Origin: JBBDWJ01 sp040902925 | Lineage (GTDB): Bacteria; Acidobacteriota; Terriglobia; Bryobacterales; UBA6623 | DNA length: 26,289 nt | Reading direction: 5' to 3' | Assembly (NCBI GenBank): GCA_040902925.1 | Contig: JBBDWJ010000183.1 | Span: 1-26,289 of the forward strand | Shown here: piece after piece, positions 14,808-21,651 of the stretch | Layout: each line of letters opens with the position of its first letter | How positions within the stretch are numbered: the stretch's first letter is position 1 | Program-made: the position numbers and the translations under genes | The notes under the pieces: model-generated | What the model was told of the DNA's origin: nothing | Databases searched by the model: none | What the model saw: only the letters and a program-made list of their open reading frames with translations

Positions 14808-15473
14808 CTATTTGCGGTCGTCGAAGCGCGCGAGGTTGCGGGCCAGCAGCGAACCCTTTGGCGCTTCACTCAAGGCCTTCCGAAAATGACGATTCGGCCA
14901 GGCGCCATTCATTTTCATCAGCGAGGCAGCGAACTCGATGTCGGCGCTTTCGCCGCTGAGATCGAGAGCCTTGAGGGTCCAGCCGTAGCCGTCCAGGCCT
15001 TCGGCGAGATTTGGGTTCTTCTCCCAGCCGGCCTGGCGGTACGTCTCTACAAGGTAGCCGGCGTCAAACCACGCCAGTGCGGCGCTGTCCCGGCCTGAGC
15101 TGTCCCGGCCCGCGCTGTTGTGGCCCGCGCCGTCCTGGCCCATATCTGCCGACAGCGCCCGGGCCATTAGCTTCGAAAGCAGCTCGTAAGCCAGGGCGGG
15201 TTGTTTCGAGGAATAGATCGCTGCCCGGCGCAGGGTTTCCATCCGGACAAGAACGGGAGTTTTGGCGGCGAGCAGCGCCAGAGTATCGGGAACGAGCTGC
15301 TTGGTGTCGTAGCTCGGGTCGGGAGAGTGCCAGTTCGGCCCGCCTGCCCAAGGCAAGGACTGAGCCTGGCCGATCTCGAATGTGTGGCAAACCAGCGGCG
15401 GCCCTGCCTGGGCGCGGGGGGCGAACAGGGCTGCGGGGAGCAGCATCGTGAGTGTCGCTAGGCGGTAACGCAT
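14808..15473 (-). CDS. Secreted protein of unknown function with internal pentapeptide repeats
   Basis: I do not recognise a named family. The 221-residue protein has a clear signal peptide (MRYRLATLTMLLPAALFAPRAQAG, read in two parts; cleavage likely after AQA). The mature part has one Cys, a WAGGPNWHSPDPSYDTKQL segment, and helical stretches that look TPR-like (LVRMETLRRAAIYSSKQPAL and LAWFDAGYLVETYRQAGW). Between these lies a Gly-Asp-Ser repeat, about residues 111-130, encoded by a 15-bp tandem repeat. The start has an excellent ribosome site (AAAGGAGAC, minus strand). It is divergent from the membrane protein gene at 15632, with a perfect inverted repeat between them. Confidence 0.8.
   Translation of the reverse strand: MRYRLATLTMLLPAALFAPRAQAGPPLVCHTFEIGQAQSLPWAGGPNWHSPDPSYDTKQLVPDTLALLAAKTPVLVRMETLRRAAIYSSKQPALAYELLSKLMARALSADMGQDGAGHNSAGRDSSGRDSAALAWFDAGYLVETYRQAGWEKNPNLAEGLDGYGWTLKALDLSGESADIEFAASLMKMNGAWPNRHFRKALSEAPKGSLLARNLARFDDRK
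15084..15143. repeat. Four 15-bp tandem repeats inside the secreted-protein gene
   Basis: Units at 15084, 15099, 15114 and 15129 follow the pattern GC[TC]GTCC[CT]GGCCCGC, with small differences. On the minus strand they encode pentapeptides of the form [AS]G[RHQ][DN][SG]. The repeat keeps the frame, so copy number could vary without breaking the protein. Confidence 0.75.
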
Positions 15474-15553
15474 GAATTGTCTCCTTTGGCGAAAAGTCGT
15501 CTGTGCCTAGGATGCGGGTCGAGAGGGGCCGAAAGGCAGTAGGAGCCGGTTAA

Positions 15554-15574
15554 TTAACGGTAGGCCACCGTTAA
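15554..15574. promoter_or_regulatory. Perfect inverted repeat TTAACGGT-N5-ACCGTTAA, candidate operator
   Basis: Two 8-bp arms (15554-15561 and 15567-15574) are separated by AGGCC in the 158-bp divergent intergenic region. An overlapping GTTAATTAAC palindrome stands on the left edge. The 21-bp odd-centred symmetry is typical of a dimeric regulator site acting on one or both divergent genes. Confidence 0.55.
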
Positions 15575-15631
15575 CAGCGCCTCTAATGGGCCCCTGGCGG
15601 GCTATGCTGAAAACGTGGCAGGGATTGACTT

Positions 15632-16510
15632 GTGACCGCGATGAATGGCCAGTTGCCGGCGGGCGTTGAGGAGCAACTGGAGAAAGTCCTCTCCAGCGAA
15701 GCCTTTCGCAACGCACCGCGCCTCACCGAGTTCCTGCGGTTCTCGGTGCAAGCGGCGCTGCGCGGCGAGGCCGGCCAGATCAAGGAATACCTGATCGGAG
15801 TGGAGGTGTTCGGCCGTGGCTCGGACTACGACCCGCGGATCGACCCGGTAGTGCGCGTCGAGGCGCGCCGCCTGCGGGCGAAGCTTCGCGAATACTACGA
15901 AGAAGAGGGGCGTCACGACGGGCTGCACATCCAGTTTCCCAAGGGCGGCTATGCGCCCGTGTTTGAGAGCCTGGGGAAGGAAGCGGCGCCAAACGAACCC
16001 AAACCGCCGCGGCGTATCCCAAGCCGCCGGACCCTTTTGGTGTCGGCCGCCGGGGCCGTTGGGGCCGCCGCGATTTACCGTTTCGGCTGGAGCCACGCCG
16101 GTTCGCCGGCCCGTACGCGCCTTGCGGTTCTCCCGATGCGGGCGTACGCCCCTGCCGATTCCGAGGAGGTCCAGCGCCTCGCCGACGGCGTTGCGGAAGC
16201 GGTCTTACGTGAACTCTCCGGGCATCAGGATCTCTCGGTAGTCTCCTGGCCGACCGCTGCCGGATACCACGCGGCGGGCAAGAATGCGGTGGAGATCAGC
16301 CGCGAACTGGGAGGGGCTCTGGCTGCCGTCTGGGTACGGCGCTCGCCTGACAGCCTGATCGTCAGCGTACACCTGGTGGATGGAGTGGCCGATCGCAAGC
16401 TATGGGCCGAGAGTTACGAATTCCCTGCCGCGACTGAGGCGCTACCCGCGGAGTTTCCGCTCAGGGTTGCCTCGGAAATCGCGCGGCGGCTGCGCGAGCA
16501 GACCGGGTGA
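15632..16510 (+). CDS. Single-pass membrane protein with TolB-N/FlgO-like domain
   Basis: This 292-residue protein has an N-terminal cytoplasmic domain at about residues 12-112. It contains LTEFLRFSVQAALRGEAGQI, then EYLIGVEVFGRGSDYDPRID and PVVRVEARRLRAKLREYYEE, a module frequent in Acidobacteria and Planctomycetes regulators. One membrane helix lies at about 131-152 (RRTLLVSAAGAVGAAAIYRF). The outer domain opens RLAVLPMRAY and continues with DGVAEAVLRELSGHQDLSVV and AVEISRELGGALAAVWVRRS, ending in LWAESYEF. This matches the TolB amino-terminal/FlgO-like domain often attached to CadC-like or cyclase-type regulators. No TPR or cyclase domain follows, so it is shorter than most relatives. GTG 15632 has AGGG at good spacing; ATG 15641 is possible. 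Confidence 0.8.
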   Translation: MTAMNGQLPAGVEEQLEKVLSSEAFRNAPRLTEFLRFSVQAALRGEAGQIKEYLIGVEVFGRGSDYDPRIDPVVRVEARRLRAKLREYYEEEGRHDGLHIQFPKGGYAPVFESLGKEAAPNEPKPPRRIPSRRTLLVSAAGAVGAAAIYRFGWSHAGSPARTRLAVLPMRAYAPADSEEVQRLADGVAEAVLRELSGHQDLSVVSWPTAAGYHAAGKNAVEISRELGGALAAVWVRRSPDSLIVSVHLVDGVADRKLWAESYEFPAATEALPAEFPLRVASEIARRLREQTG

Positions 16511-16543
16511 GCGAGCAGCCCGCGGCAACCGCCGGCTGCATCA

Positions 16544-16567
16544 AGGCTAAGCGTTTACCCTTAGCCT
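16544..16567 (+). terminator. 8-bp hairpin after the TolB-N-like gene
   Basis: AGGCTAAG (16544-16551) pairs with CTTAGCCT (16560-16567) around an 8-nt loop, 34 nt after the stop codon. Only a weak T-rich stretch follows. Confidence 0.5.
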
Positions 16568-16633
16568 CTGTTGGTACGACGAACACGGTACCGGCGCACC
16601 ACGGCGCAGCGGCAAAAAAGTACGCTTGCTCCA

Positions 16634-16663
16634 TTGCTCAAAAAGGCCGCCAGACGGCACAAT
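16634..16663 (+). promoter_or_regulatory. Possible promoter of the pilin gene
   Basis: TTGCTC (16634-16639) and CACAAT (16658-16663) are separated by 18 bp, about 54 nt before the pilin ATG. Both boxes match the consensus only partly. Confidence 0.3.
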
Positions 16664-16717
16664 TCTCGTAGAAACAGCGATTGCGAACAGCAAGCAGGTT
16701 TCGGAAAGAGACAAGAC

Positions 16718-17020
16718 ATGATCCGCAGATTGTTCCGTAGACTCGAGAATCTTCCCCACAACCAGCGCGGCACCAGCCTGGTGGCATACGCGGTGTTGCT
16801 GGGGGGCATTGCCGTGGCCCTCGCGGCAGGCCTGGTGGATTTCTCCGGCGGTGTGACTACTGCTCTCACGAACGAAGCCAGCCACATCGCGACGATCGCG
16901 GGAACTTCCAGCGGCTCGTCGACCACAAGTCCCGGCACGCCGACTTCCGGCTCGACGCCAGGCACGCCCACGAGCGCGCCCGGCAGCGGCAAAGGGTCCG
17001 GCAAAGGCAAGCGCAGGTAA
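16718..17020 (+). CDS. Flp-like pilin lacking the conserved Glu
   Basis: This 100-residue protein begins with a basic leader MIRRLFRRLENLPHNQRG, followed by TSLVAYAVLLGGIAVALAAG, a hydrophobic segment of the type found in Flp/Fap (type IVb) pilins. Prepilin peptidase would cut after Gly18. The family normally has Glu at +5 and Tyr at +6; here they are Ala23 and Tyr24, so the charge used in assembly is missing. After the helix comes a Thr/Ser/Gly/Pro-rich tail with repeated TPTSGSTPG-type motifs and a very basic end (GKGSGKGKRR). The ATG at 16718 has GGAAAGAG seven bases upstream. No tad/rcp assembly genes are nearby, so it is an orphan. Confidence 0.7.
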   Translation: MIRRLFRRLENLPHNQRGTSLVAYAVLLGGIAVALAAGLVDFSGGVTTALTNEASHIATIAGTSSGSSTTSPGTPTSGSTPGTPTSAPGSGKGSGKGKRR

Positions 17021-17622
17021 GGGTTCGAGTGCTTTGGCAAAGTAAGGCCAGGCAAGCCCGACGAAGGGCAAATTTTCCGGATCCTGCTGACCCGGCATGC
17101 GAATGCAGACCCGGAGCCCTCTCCTTGGGAGTGGTCGAAAGGAAGACGGCGATCCCCGTTCTGTCCGATAGCTGCTTCCTTCCAAGCCGCCGGAGCCACT
17201 TGTCGCCGCGGCGATCGCAGGCAGAACTCCAGAAACAACAGAAAGCCAGCTCCACGGGGACTGGTACCTGGCGCCCTCTCCCTTATCCCGTGCTGTTGTG
17301 TATGATGGAGGAGCCCGCTCCTCCGACCCGGTGTTGATCCATCGCCGGTACTTACCCACCCCGTCCGTAGACAGCAATTCCGCTGGTTTGCGTTAGAATG
17401 TCCAGACGTTCCCTGCCCGCCCATCGCGGTCTCGAGGCGTTTACGCTTCGGGCTGTTGCGGGAGGGAGGCCGGCTGGGCTTGGCTAGTACTCTTTTTGAG
17501 ACGTTACAAGCCGCCGGCAGGCACTATTGGTTGCGTCGAGTTGCAGAACTGCTCGATCGCATCCCCCCTGCCAGCGCGGCGCTTTCGGGCGTTGCCGCCC
17601 TGGCCACTCGATCGAGGTCGTC
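17021..17622. other. 602-bp stretch with no convincing gene
   Basis: Open frames here are short, Arg/Pro/Ser-rich and lack family resemblance. The stretch holds one strong hairpin, GGAGGAG/CTCCTCC (17307-17324, 4-nt loop), and a TAGAAT box at 17394-17399 that could be a -10 for the downstream surface-protein gene. That would leave a leader of more than 200 nt before the ATG at 17623. Confidence 0.5.
17307..17324. terminator. 7-bp perfect hairpin GGAGGAG/CTCCTCC
   Basis: The arms at 17307-17313 and 17318-17324 enclose CCCG. It lies almost 300 nt after the pilin gene and lacks a T-tract, so it may be a terminator or a structure in a leader. Confidence 0.4.
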
Positions 17623-18600
17623 ATGCTACACCGTCTTCTACGTGTTGTTTCTGTTGCGATTCTGCTGGCAGCTCCGGCAAGGCTTGCCGCCGCCAGCTAC
17701 TTGTTCGTCTTCGACGGGGCCTCGCCGACGGCCACGGTCTATGACGCGCAAAACCTGGAGCGCCTCGCCTCACCTTTGGTCGGCCGGCGCGCAAGCTACG
17801 CCTTTGGCGTGCCGGATCCCGGTGACGTCCGCGAGATCGCCAAGTTCTACGTCGTGAGCGAAAACGCCATCGCCATTCTAAATGCCGACTTCTCCGCACG
17901 GGCGAACCTGTTCCTGCCTGAGCTCCTGGCGCCCGGCTCGCACGCCGCCGCGCTTTCGCCCGACGGCCGCCGCCTACTGGTCGCCGCCGGAAACAGCGTC
18001 TACGTCATCGACACTTCCAACGACAAGATCGCCGCCACGCTCGATCCCGGCTTCCCGCCGACGCAAGTCGCGGCGCTTCCCGGCTCCGAGCGCGCCTATG
18101 TCGCCTCGACCGAATCCAGATTTCTGAGGGTCATCGACCTGACCGCCGGCGAGCTGCTCGACACGATTGCCGAGCTACCCGTGGCGCCGAGCGCTATGGC
18201 CGCCTCGCCCAACGGCTCAAGACTCTATGCCGCGTCGCCGGGCGCGCTGTATGACCTCAACCAGTTGACACCGGATTTTTTCCAGTCGCTCGATAACGCG
18301 CGCCAGCGGAACGCGTCGTTCACCCTGGCCAGCGCCGGCGCCCTCGCCGGGGCAGCGCCGGATCTCAAGAACGTGGCCCCCGATCCCGTCCGCAACCAGC
18401 GGCTGGCCATAGACCGCTTGCTGCTCTCGAACCAAGACCAAATTCTTCTGCGCCTGGGTGACGGCTTCCGCCGCACGCGGCTCGACCCTGGCAGCCCGTT
18501 TCTCGAATTTCAGGACCCGGCCAGCGGCGTATCGTTCGCGCCCTCCGAGATCGCGGCCGTGGCGGTTCTTGATCAGCGGCCCGACAACGTTTGTTTGTAG
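17623..18600 (+). CDS. N-terminal part of a large secreted beta-propeller/Ig-like protein (frameshifted)
   Basis: This 325-residue frame opens with a signal peptide (MLHRLLRVVSVAILLAAPAR, cleavage near LAAA-SYL), preceded by GAGG at a good distance. The rest has YVTN/beta-propeller-like repeats: SYLFVFDGASPTATVYD, then AALSPDGRRLLVAAGNSVYV with IDTSNDKIAATL, and AMAASPNGSRLYAAS. Its natural-looking sequence runs to LDQRPDN and stops at 18598-18600. The continuation, starting AGEVDGLTDVEISVES, is in the +1 frame, so the gene is interrupted by an indel in about 18580-18600. Relatives I remember from Solibacter carry propeller and Ig-like parts in one chain. With the frame repaired the product would be about 1212 residues, 17623-21262. 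Confidence 0.75.
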   Translation: MLHRLLRVVSVAILLAAPARLAAASYLFVFDGASPTATVYDAQNLERLASPLVGRRASYAFGVPDPGDVREIAKFYVVSENAIAILNADFSARANLFLPELLAPGSHAAALSPDGRRLLVAAGNSVYVIDTSNDKIAATLDPGFPPTQVAALPGSERAYVASTESRFLRVIDLTAGELLDTIAELPVAPSAMAASPNGSRLYAASPGALYDLNQLTPDFFQSLDNARQRNASFTLASAGALAGAAPDLKNVAPDPVRNQRLAIDRLLLSNQDQILLRLGDGFRRTRLDPGSPFLEFQDPASGVSFAPSEIAAVAVLDQRPDNVCL

Positions 18601-21262
18601 GGCCGGTGAAGTCGATGGGCTTACCGATGTGGAAATCTCAGTCGAGTCATTCCTCGGCTGCGCGACCTACAAAATCAAAGTCGCGCCGCAGAGTTCGACG
18701 GTCGACGGGCTCACGAAGCTTTACGGTGACGGTATCTCGGTTCTGCGTGGCTCGACCTTTCAGTTGCTGACGGAAGCACGCTCCGGCGGAGCAACTCAAG
18801 GCAACCTGTTGCTCAACGTCGCGGCGACGCCGCCAAACGCCGTCATTTGTCCCGCCATGACGCCAACCGCCGGCAACGGTGTCGCCACCATCAACTGCAC
18901 GGCCGGCAACGTGACCAGCAATACCAGCGTCCAGGTCCAAGTCTCTGACTCGTCGCGTAGCGTCACTTTCGCGATGACAGTGCTAGCCTCGGGAGATCCC
19001 TCGACCGGCCTCAACAAGGTCTCACCCGACCCGCGACTGGTTGCCTCCGAAGCCACCTTTGACCTGGTTGTACAGGCTTTCTCTGGCACAACGGCCCAAG
19101 GCGGCTTGGCCCTGACCGTTTCACCCGATAGCACGTTTCTTAGCTGTGACCCTCAGGTGACAACCGACGCTCAAGGGCTGGCCGAAATCTCGTGCACCGC
19201 TGATGAGGTCATCACCGAAACCCAGGTGCGGGTCACCATCAGCGAAGCTCCCACAGGCGCCGGCTCGCCGCGCAGCGTCGTCTTTTTCGTCAAGATTTTC
19301 CCCAGCGGTTCGCAGGTGGACGGCATCAGCATCGTTTCCGGTGACAATCAGTTCGTGGTGCGTGGGGCGACCTTCTTGTTGCCCCTAACCGTGCGTGCGG
19401 TCGACGAAGACGGGCCCCAGGGTGGCATTGTCCTCAACGTCGCTCGCAGTCCACTGACGTCCCTGTTCTGCCCCTCACCTGTGCTCACCGACGAAAACGG
19501 CATCGCCAGGATTCTTTGCCAAGCCGCCTTCGTTTCCGCGCCCACGTTCGTCACCATCAACGTTACGGACAACGCGACGCCGCCGCGCTCTCTGCCCGAG
19601 CCTTTCCGGGCGACGATCTTGCCGGCAAGCCCTGCCGTTGCCAGCGATGTCGTGCTGCTGAGCGCCGAGACAGTCGAAGGCGCGGTCGGCCAACCGATTG
19701 AGGAGGGCATCCGCTTGCGCGCCGTTGACCCCTTCGGCGCGGTTGTTCAGAACGCCATTGTGTATTTTTCCTCCAGCGACGATTTGAGTTTCAATCCCCC
19801 GGTCGGCCTAACCGACCTGAACGGCGAAGTCTCCTCCGCCGTCACCTTCGGCTGCCCCACACGCAACACCGGCACGATCAACATCAGCCTGACCCCCGAT
19901 CAACCCACGCGGACCGTCAACTATCGCGCCGTGCGCGGCCCCCTCGCCGCCCTCACCAAGGAGCGCGGCGACAATCAGAATGGCGGCGCCGGGCAAATCC
20001 TCAGCCAAGCCCTAGTGCTGGTTGCCGGGGACGCCTGCGGCAACGGCGTTCCGGGCCTCGATGTCGAGTGGACGATCAATCCGCCGGATGCGGCTGAACT
20101 CGTCGCCCCGGTCGTCGTGAGGACCGACGCCAACGGGCGCGCCTCCACGCGCGTCAGGCTCGGCAACCGCAACGGCGCATTCACGATCACGGCGGCAGTC
20201 GAGGGCTTCACCACCGTCTTCAACCTGGCCTCGACGAGTGTTGCCGACCGCCTAGTGCTGGGCTCGGGCAACAACCAGACCCTAGCCCTAGGCCAATCGA
20301 CCATGCAGCCGCTGGTGGCGCGCGTGCTTTCGGACAATGACGTTGGCGTCAACGGCTTCAACGTCACTTTCAACGTTGTTTCGGGCAGCGGCACCGTTAG
20401 TCCGCCCTCGCTGCTGACCGACGCCCAGGGAAACGCCGCAGCCACGGTACAGGCTGGCAATGTCCTGGGGCCAATTACTGTTGAAGCTACGGCGGTCATT
20501 CAAAATCAAACGCGGACGATACGATTCACCATCAACACCGCGGGGCGCACGCCTGAAATCACGCTGCTCGGTTTCGTGAACGGGGCGAGTTTCCAACAAG
20601 GTTGGGTGCCCGGCAGCACCGGCACGATTTTCGGCATCGGCCTGATGGAAGGCGTTGACGGCGTATTCCTCCCGAACGTATTCCCCTTCCCGACCGAGGT
20701 GCGGGGCGTCAGCGTGACGGTGAATGGCGTGCGCGCGCCGATCCTTGGATTGGCCAGTGTCAACGGCCAGGAGCAGATCAACATCCAGGTGCCCTTCAGC
20801 GTAGCCGCGCCGGGAGCGGTTGCCGTGGTGATCAACAACAACGGCAGCTCGACGACGATCACGGGCGTGCAAATGTTAACCGTGCAGCCGGGAATCTTCC
20901 AAGTGGGGAACTTCGCGGCCGCGCTGCATGCCGACTACCAACTGGTAAGCCCGAGCAACCCGGCGCGTCCGGGTGAAGTCATTCTGCTTTTCCTAACCGG
21001 ACTGGGCGCCACCAACCCAGCGGTCGGCACCAACGTTGTGGGACCCAGCCCGGCGGCTCAAACCGTGCTGACGCCGACGGTTCAGATCGACGGAGTCGCA
21101 CAAGCGATATCCGGAAACACCGGTTTCTACGCGCCGCAACTGGTGACGGTCTATCAGATCAATTTCTTCGTGGCCGCTGATGCGCAGTCGGGGAATCGAG
21201 CCCTCACGGTTTCGATTGGCGGAGTGACGAGCCCGCCGGTACAGTTGCCGGTGCAGCAATAG
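18458..21262 (+). CDS. C-terminal part of the large surface protein: Big_1-like Ig repeats and TIGR03437 domain
   Basis: The open frame runs from 18458, but credible coding starts near 18585; before that the translation is an Arg/Ser-rich shadow of the propeller part. About six immunoglobulin-like repeats follow, each with a GDNQ-type opening and a TDxxGxA turn (LTDENGIARILCQA, LTDLNGEVSSAVTFGC, RTDANGRASTRVRLGN, LTDAQGNAAATVQAGN). Pairs of Cys in several repeats suggest disulfides in the periplasm or outside the cell. The last about 220 residues are the Solibacter C-terminal domain: VNGASFQQGWVPGSTGTIFG, VNGVRAPILGL, QINIQVPFSV, a VQPGIFQ turn and LFLTGLGATNPAVG. Such proteins are thought to be secreted or surface-bound; the exact role is unknown. 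Confidence 0.8.
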   Translation: MTASAARGSTLAARFSNFRTRPAAYRSRPPRSRPWRFLISGPTTFVCRAGEVDGLTDVEISVESFLGCATYKIKVAPQSSTVDGLTKLYGDGISVLRGSTFQLLTEARSGGATQGNLLLNVAATPPNAVICPAMTPTAGNGVATINCTAGNVTSNTSVQVQVSDSSRSVTFAMTVLASGDPSTGLNKVSPDPRLVASEATFDLVVQAFSGTTAQGGLALTVSPDSTFLSCDPQVTTDAQGLAEISCTADEVITETQVRVTISEAPTGAGSPRSVVFFVKIFPSGSQVDGISIVSGDNQFVVRGATFLLPLTVRAVDEDGPQGGIVLNVARSPLTSLFCPSPVLTDENGIARILCQAAFVSAPTFVTINVTDNATPPRSLPEPFRATILPASPAVASDVVLLSAETVEGAVGQPIEEGIRLRAVDPFGAVVQNAIVYFSSSDDLSFNPPVGLTDLNGEVSSAVTFGCPTRNTGTINISLTPDQPTRTVNYRAVRGPLAALTKERGDNQNGGAGQILSQALVLVAGDACGNGVPGLDVEWTINPPDAAELVAPVVVRTDANGRASTRVRLGNRNGAFTITAAVEGFTTVFNLASTSVADRLVLGSGNNQTLALGQSTMQPLVARVLSDNDVGVNGFNVTFNVVSGSGTVSPPSLLTDAQGNAAATVQAGNVLGPITVEATAVIQNQTRTIRFTINTAGRTPEITLLGFVNGASFQQGWVPGSTGTIFGIGLMEGVDGVFLPNVFPFPTEVRGVSVTVNGVRAPILGLASVNGQEQINIQVPFSVAAPGAVAVVINNNGSSTTITGVQMLTVQPGIFQVGNFAAALHADYQLVSPSNPARPGEVILLFLTGLGATNPAVGTNVVGPSPAAQTVLTPTVQIDGVAQAISGNTGFYAPQLVTVYQINFFVAADAQSGNRALTVSIGGVTSPPVQLPVQQ
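18580..18600 (+). other. Frameshift site in the surface-protein gene
   Basis: The reading frame must shift by +1 here. The region holds the tandem GTTTGTTTGT, a slippage-prone motif. Removing one base, or adding two Ts, would join ...RPDN to a frame reading FVCRAGEVDG with no stop. Confidence 0.6.
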
Positions 21263-21300
21263 TGTCGCGGTGAGAGCTGGGTGGTAAAACGCCGCACGTG

Positions 21301-21324
21301 AGGACCGGTACTTGTGCCGGTCCT
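21301..21324 (+). terminator. 8-bp hairpin after the surface-protein gene
   Basis: AGGACCGG (21301-21308) pairs with CCGGTCCT (21317-21324), 38 nt after the stop at 21262. A further GC-rich palindrome, CGCCGCGCGGCG, follows at about 21326. Confidence 0.55.
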
Positions 21325-21587
21325 TCGCCGCGCGGCGGCGATAGAGCGTGAGCGAACGCAGCGGGCAGAAGGCGGCGGGCAGGCCGCCCACAGGCGCACG
21401 GCCTGCGCTGCTCCGAACAAGGCAAGATTAGGGACTCGTGACCGGCTGCGGTCGACACGATGTCTTACCGCTTTCTCGAGCCTCGCGGCCGAAATCCATC
21501 TCATGTCCCCAACCCGGACCACCTTCCGCTTTATCTGATTTGAGCAAGATTTGCCGCGCTGCATAAGGCGAAAGCCGTATCCAACAA

Positions 21588-21619
21588 GCTTGCTAAGCAA
21601 GCGCAGCGTCAGCTATGAT
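21588..21619 (+). promoter_or_regulatory. Promoter with palindrome over the -35 box, upstream of the patatin gene
   Basis: TTGCTA (21590-21595) and TATGAT (21614-21619) are 18 bp apart and would start transcription about 25 nt before the ATG. The perfect inverted repeat GCTTGC-TAA-GCAAGC (21588-21602) covers the -35 box, so a repressor could act here. Confidence 0.5.
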
Positions 21620-21651
21620 TCCCACGCTCTTGCGCGCGAAATTCAATTAAC

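Larger units (their letters stand above)
21263..21651. other. 389-bp intergenic region without a gene
   Basis: The left part holds the terminator-like hairpins; the right part holds the promoter region of the patatin gene. The open frame at 21314-21538 is Arg/Ala-rich with no family likeness and no ribosome site, so I do not call it a gene. Confidence 0.5.

Noticed and set aside
15084..15143. Short-repeat CRISPR-like array
   Set aside because: The 15-bp units are directly adjacent with no spacers and are in frame inside a gene, so this is a minisatellite.
16571..16717. Longer version of the pilin starting at 16571
   Set aside because: The extra 49 residues are basic and featureless, and the ATG at 16718 has a good ribosome site and a typical pilin leader.
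16511..16717. Cyclic di-GMP riboswitch upstream of the pilin gene
   Set aside because: I looked for the conserved core of GEMM-type riboswitches and did not find it.
16547..17424. Two long overlapping minus-strand frames over the pilin gene
   Set aside because: Both are Arg/Gly/Ser-rich with no domain, whereas the plus-strand pilin has a ribosome site, leader and helix. High GC content makes such open antisense frames common.
21314..21538. Small open frame in the gap before the patatin gene
   Set aside because: It starts inside the terminator hairpin, is Arg/Ala-rich and has no ribosome site.
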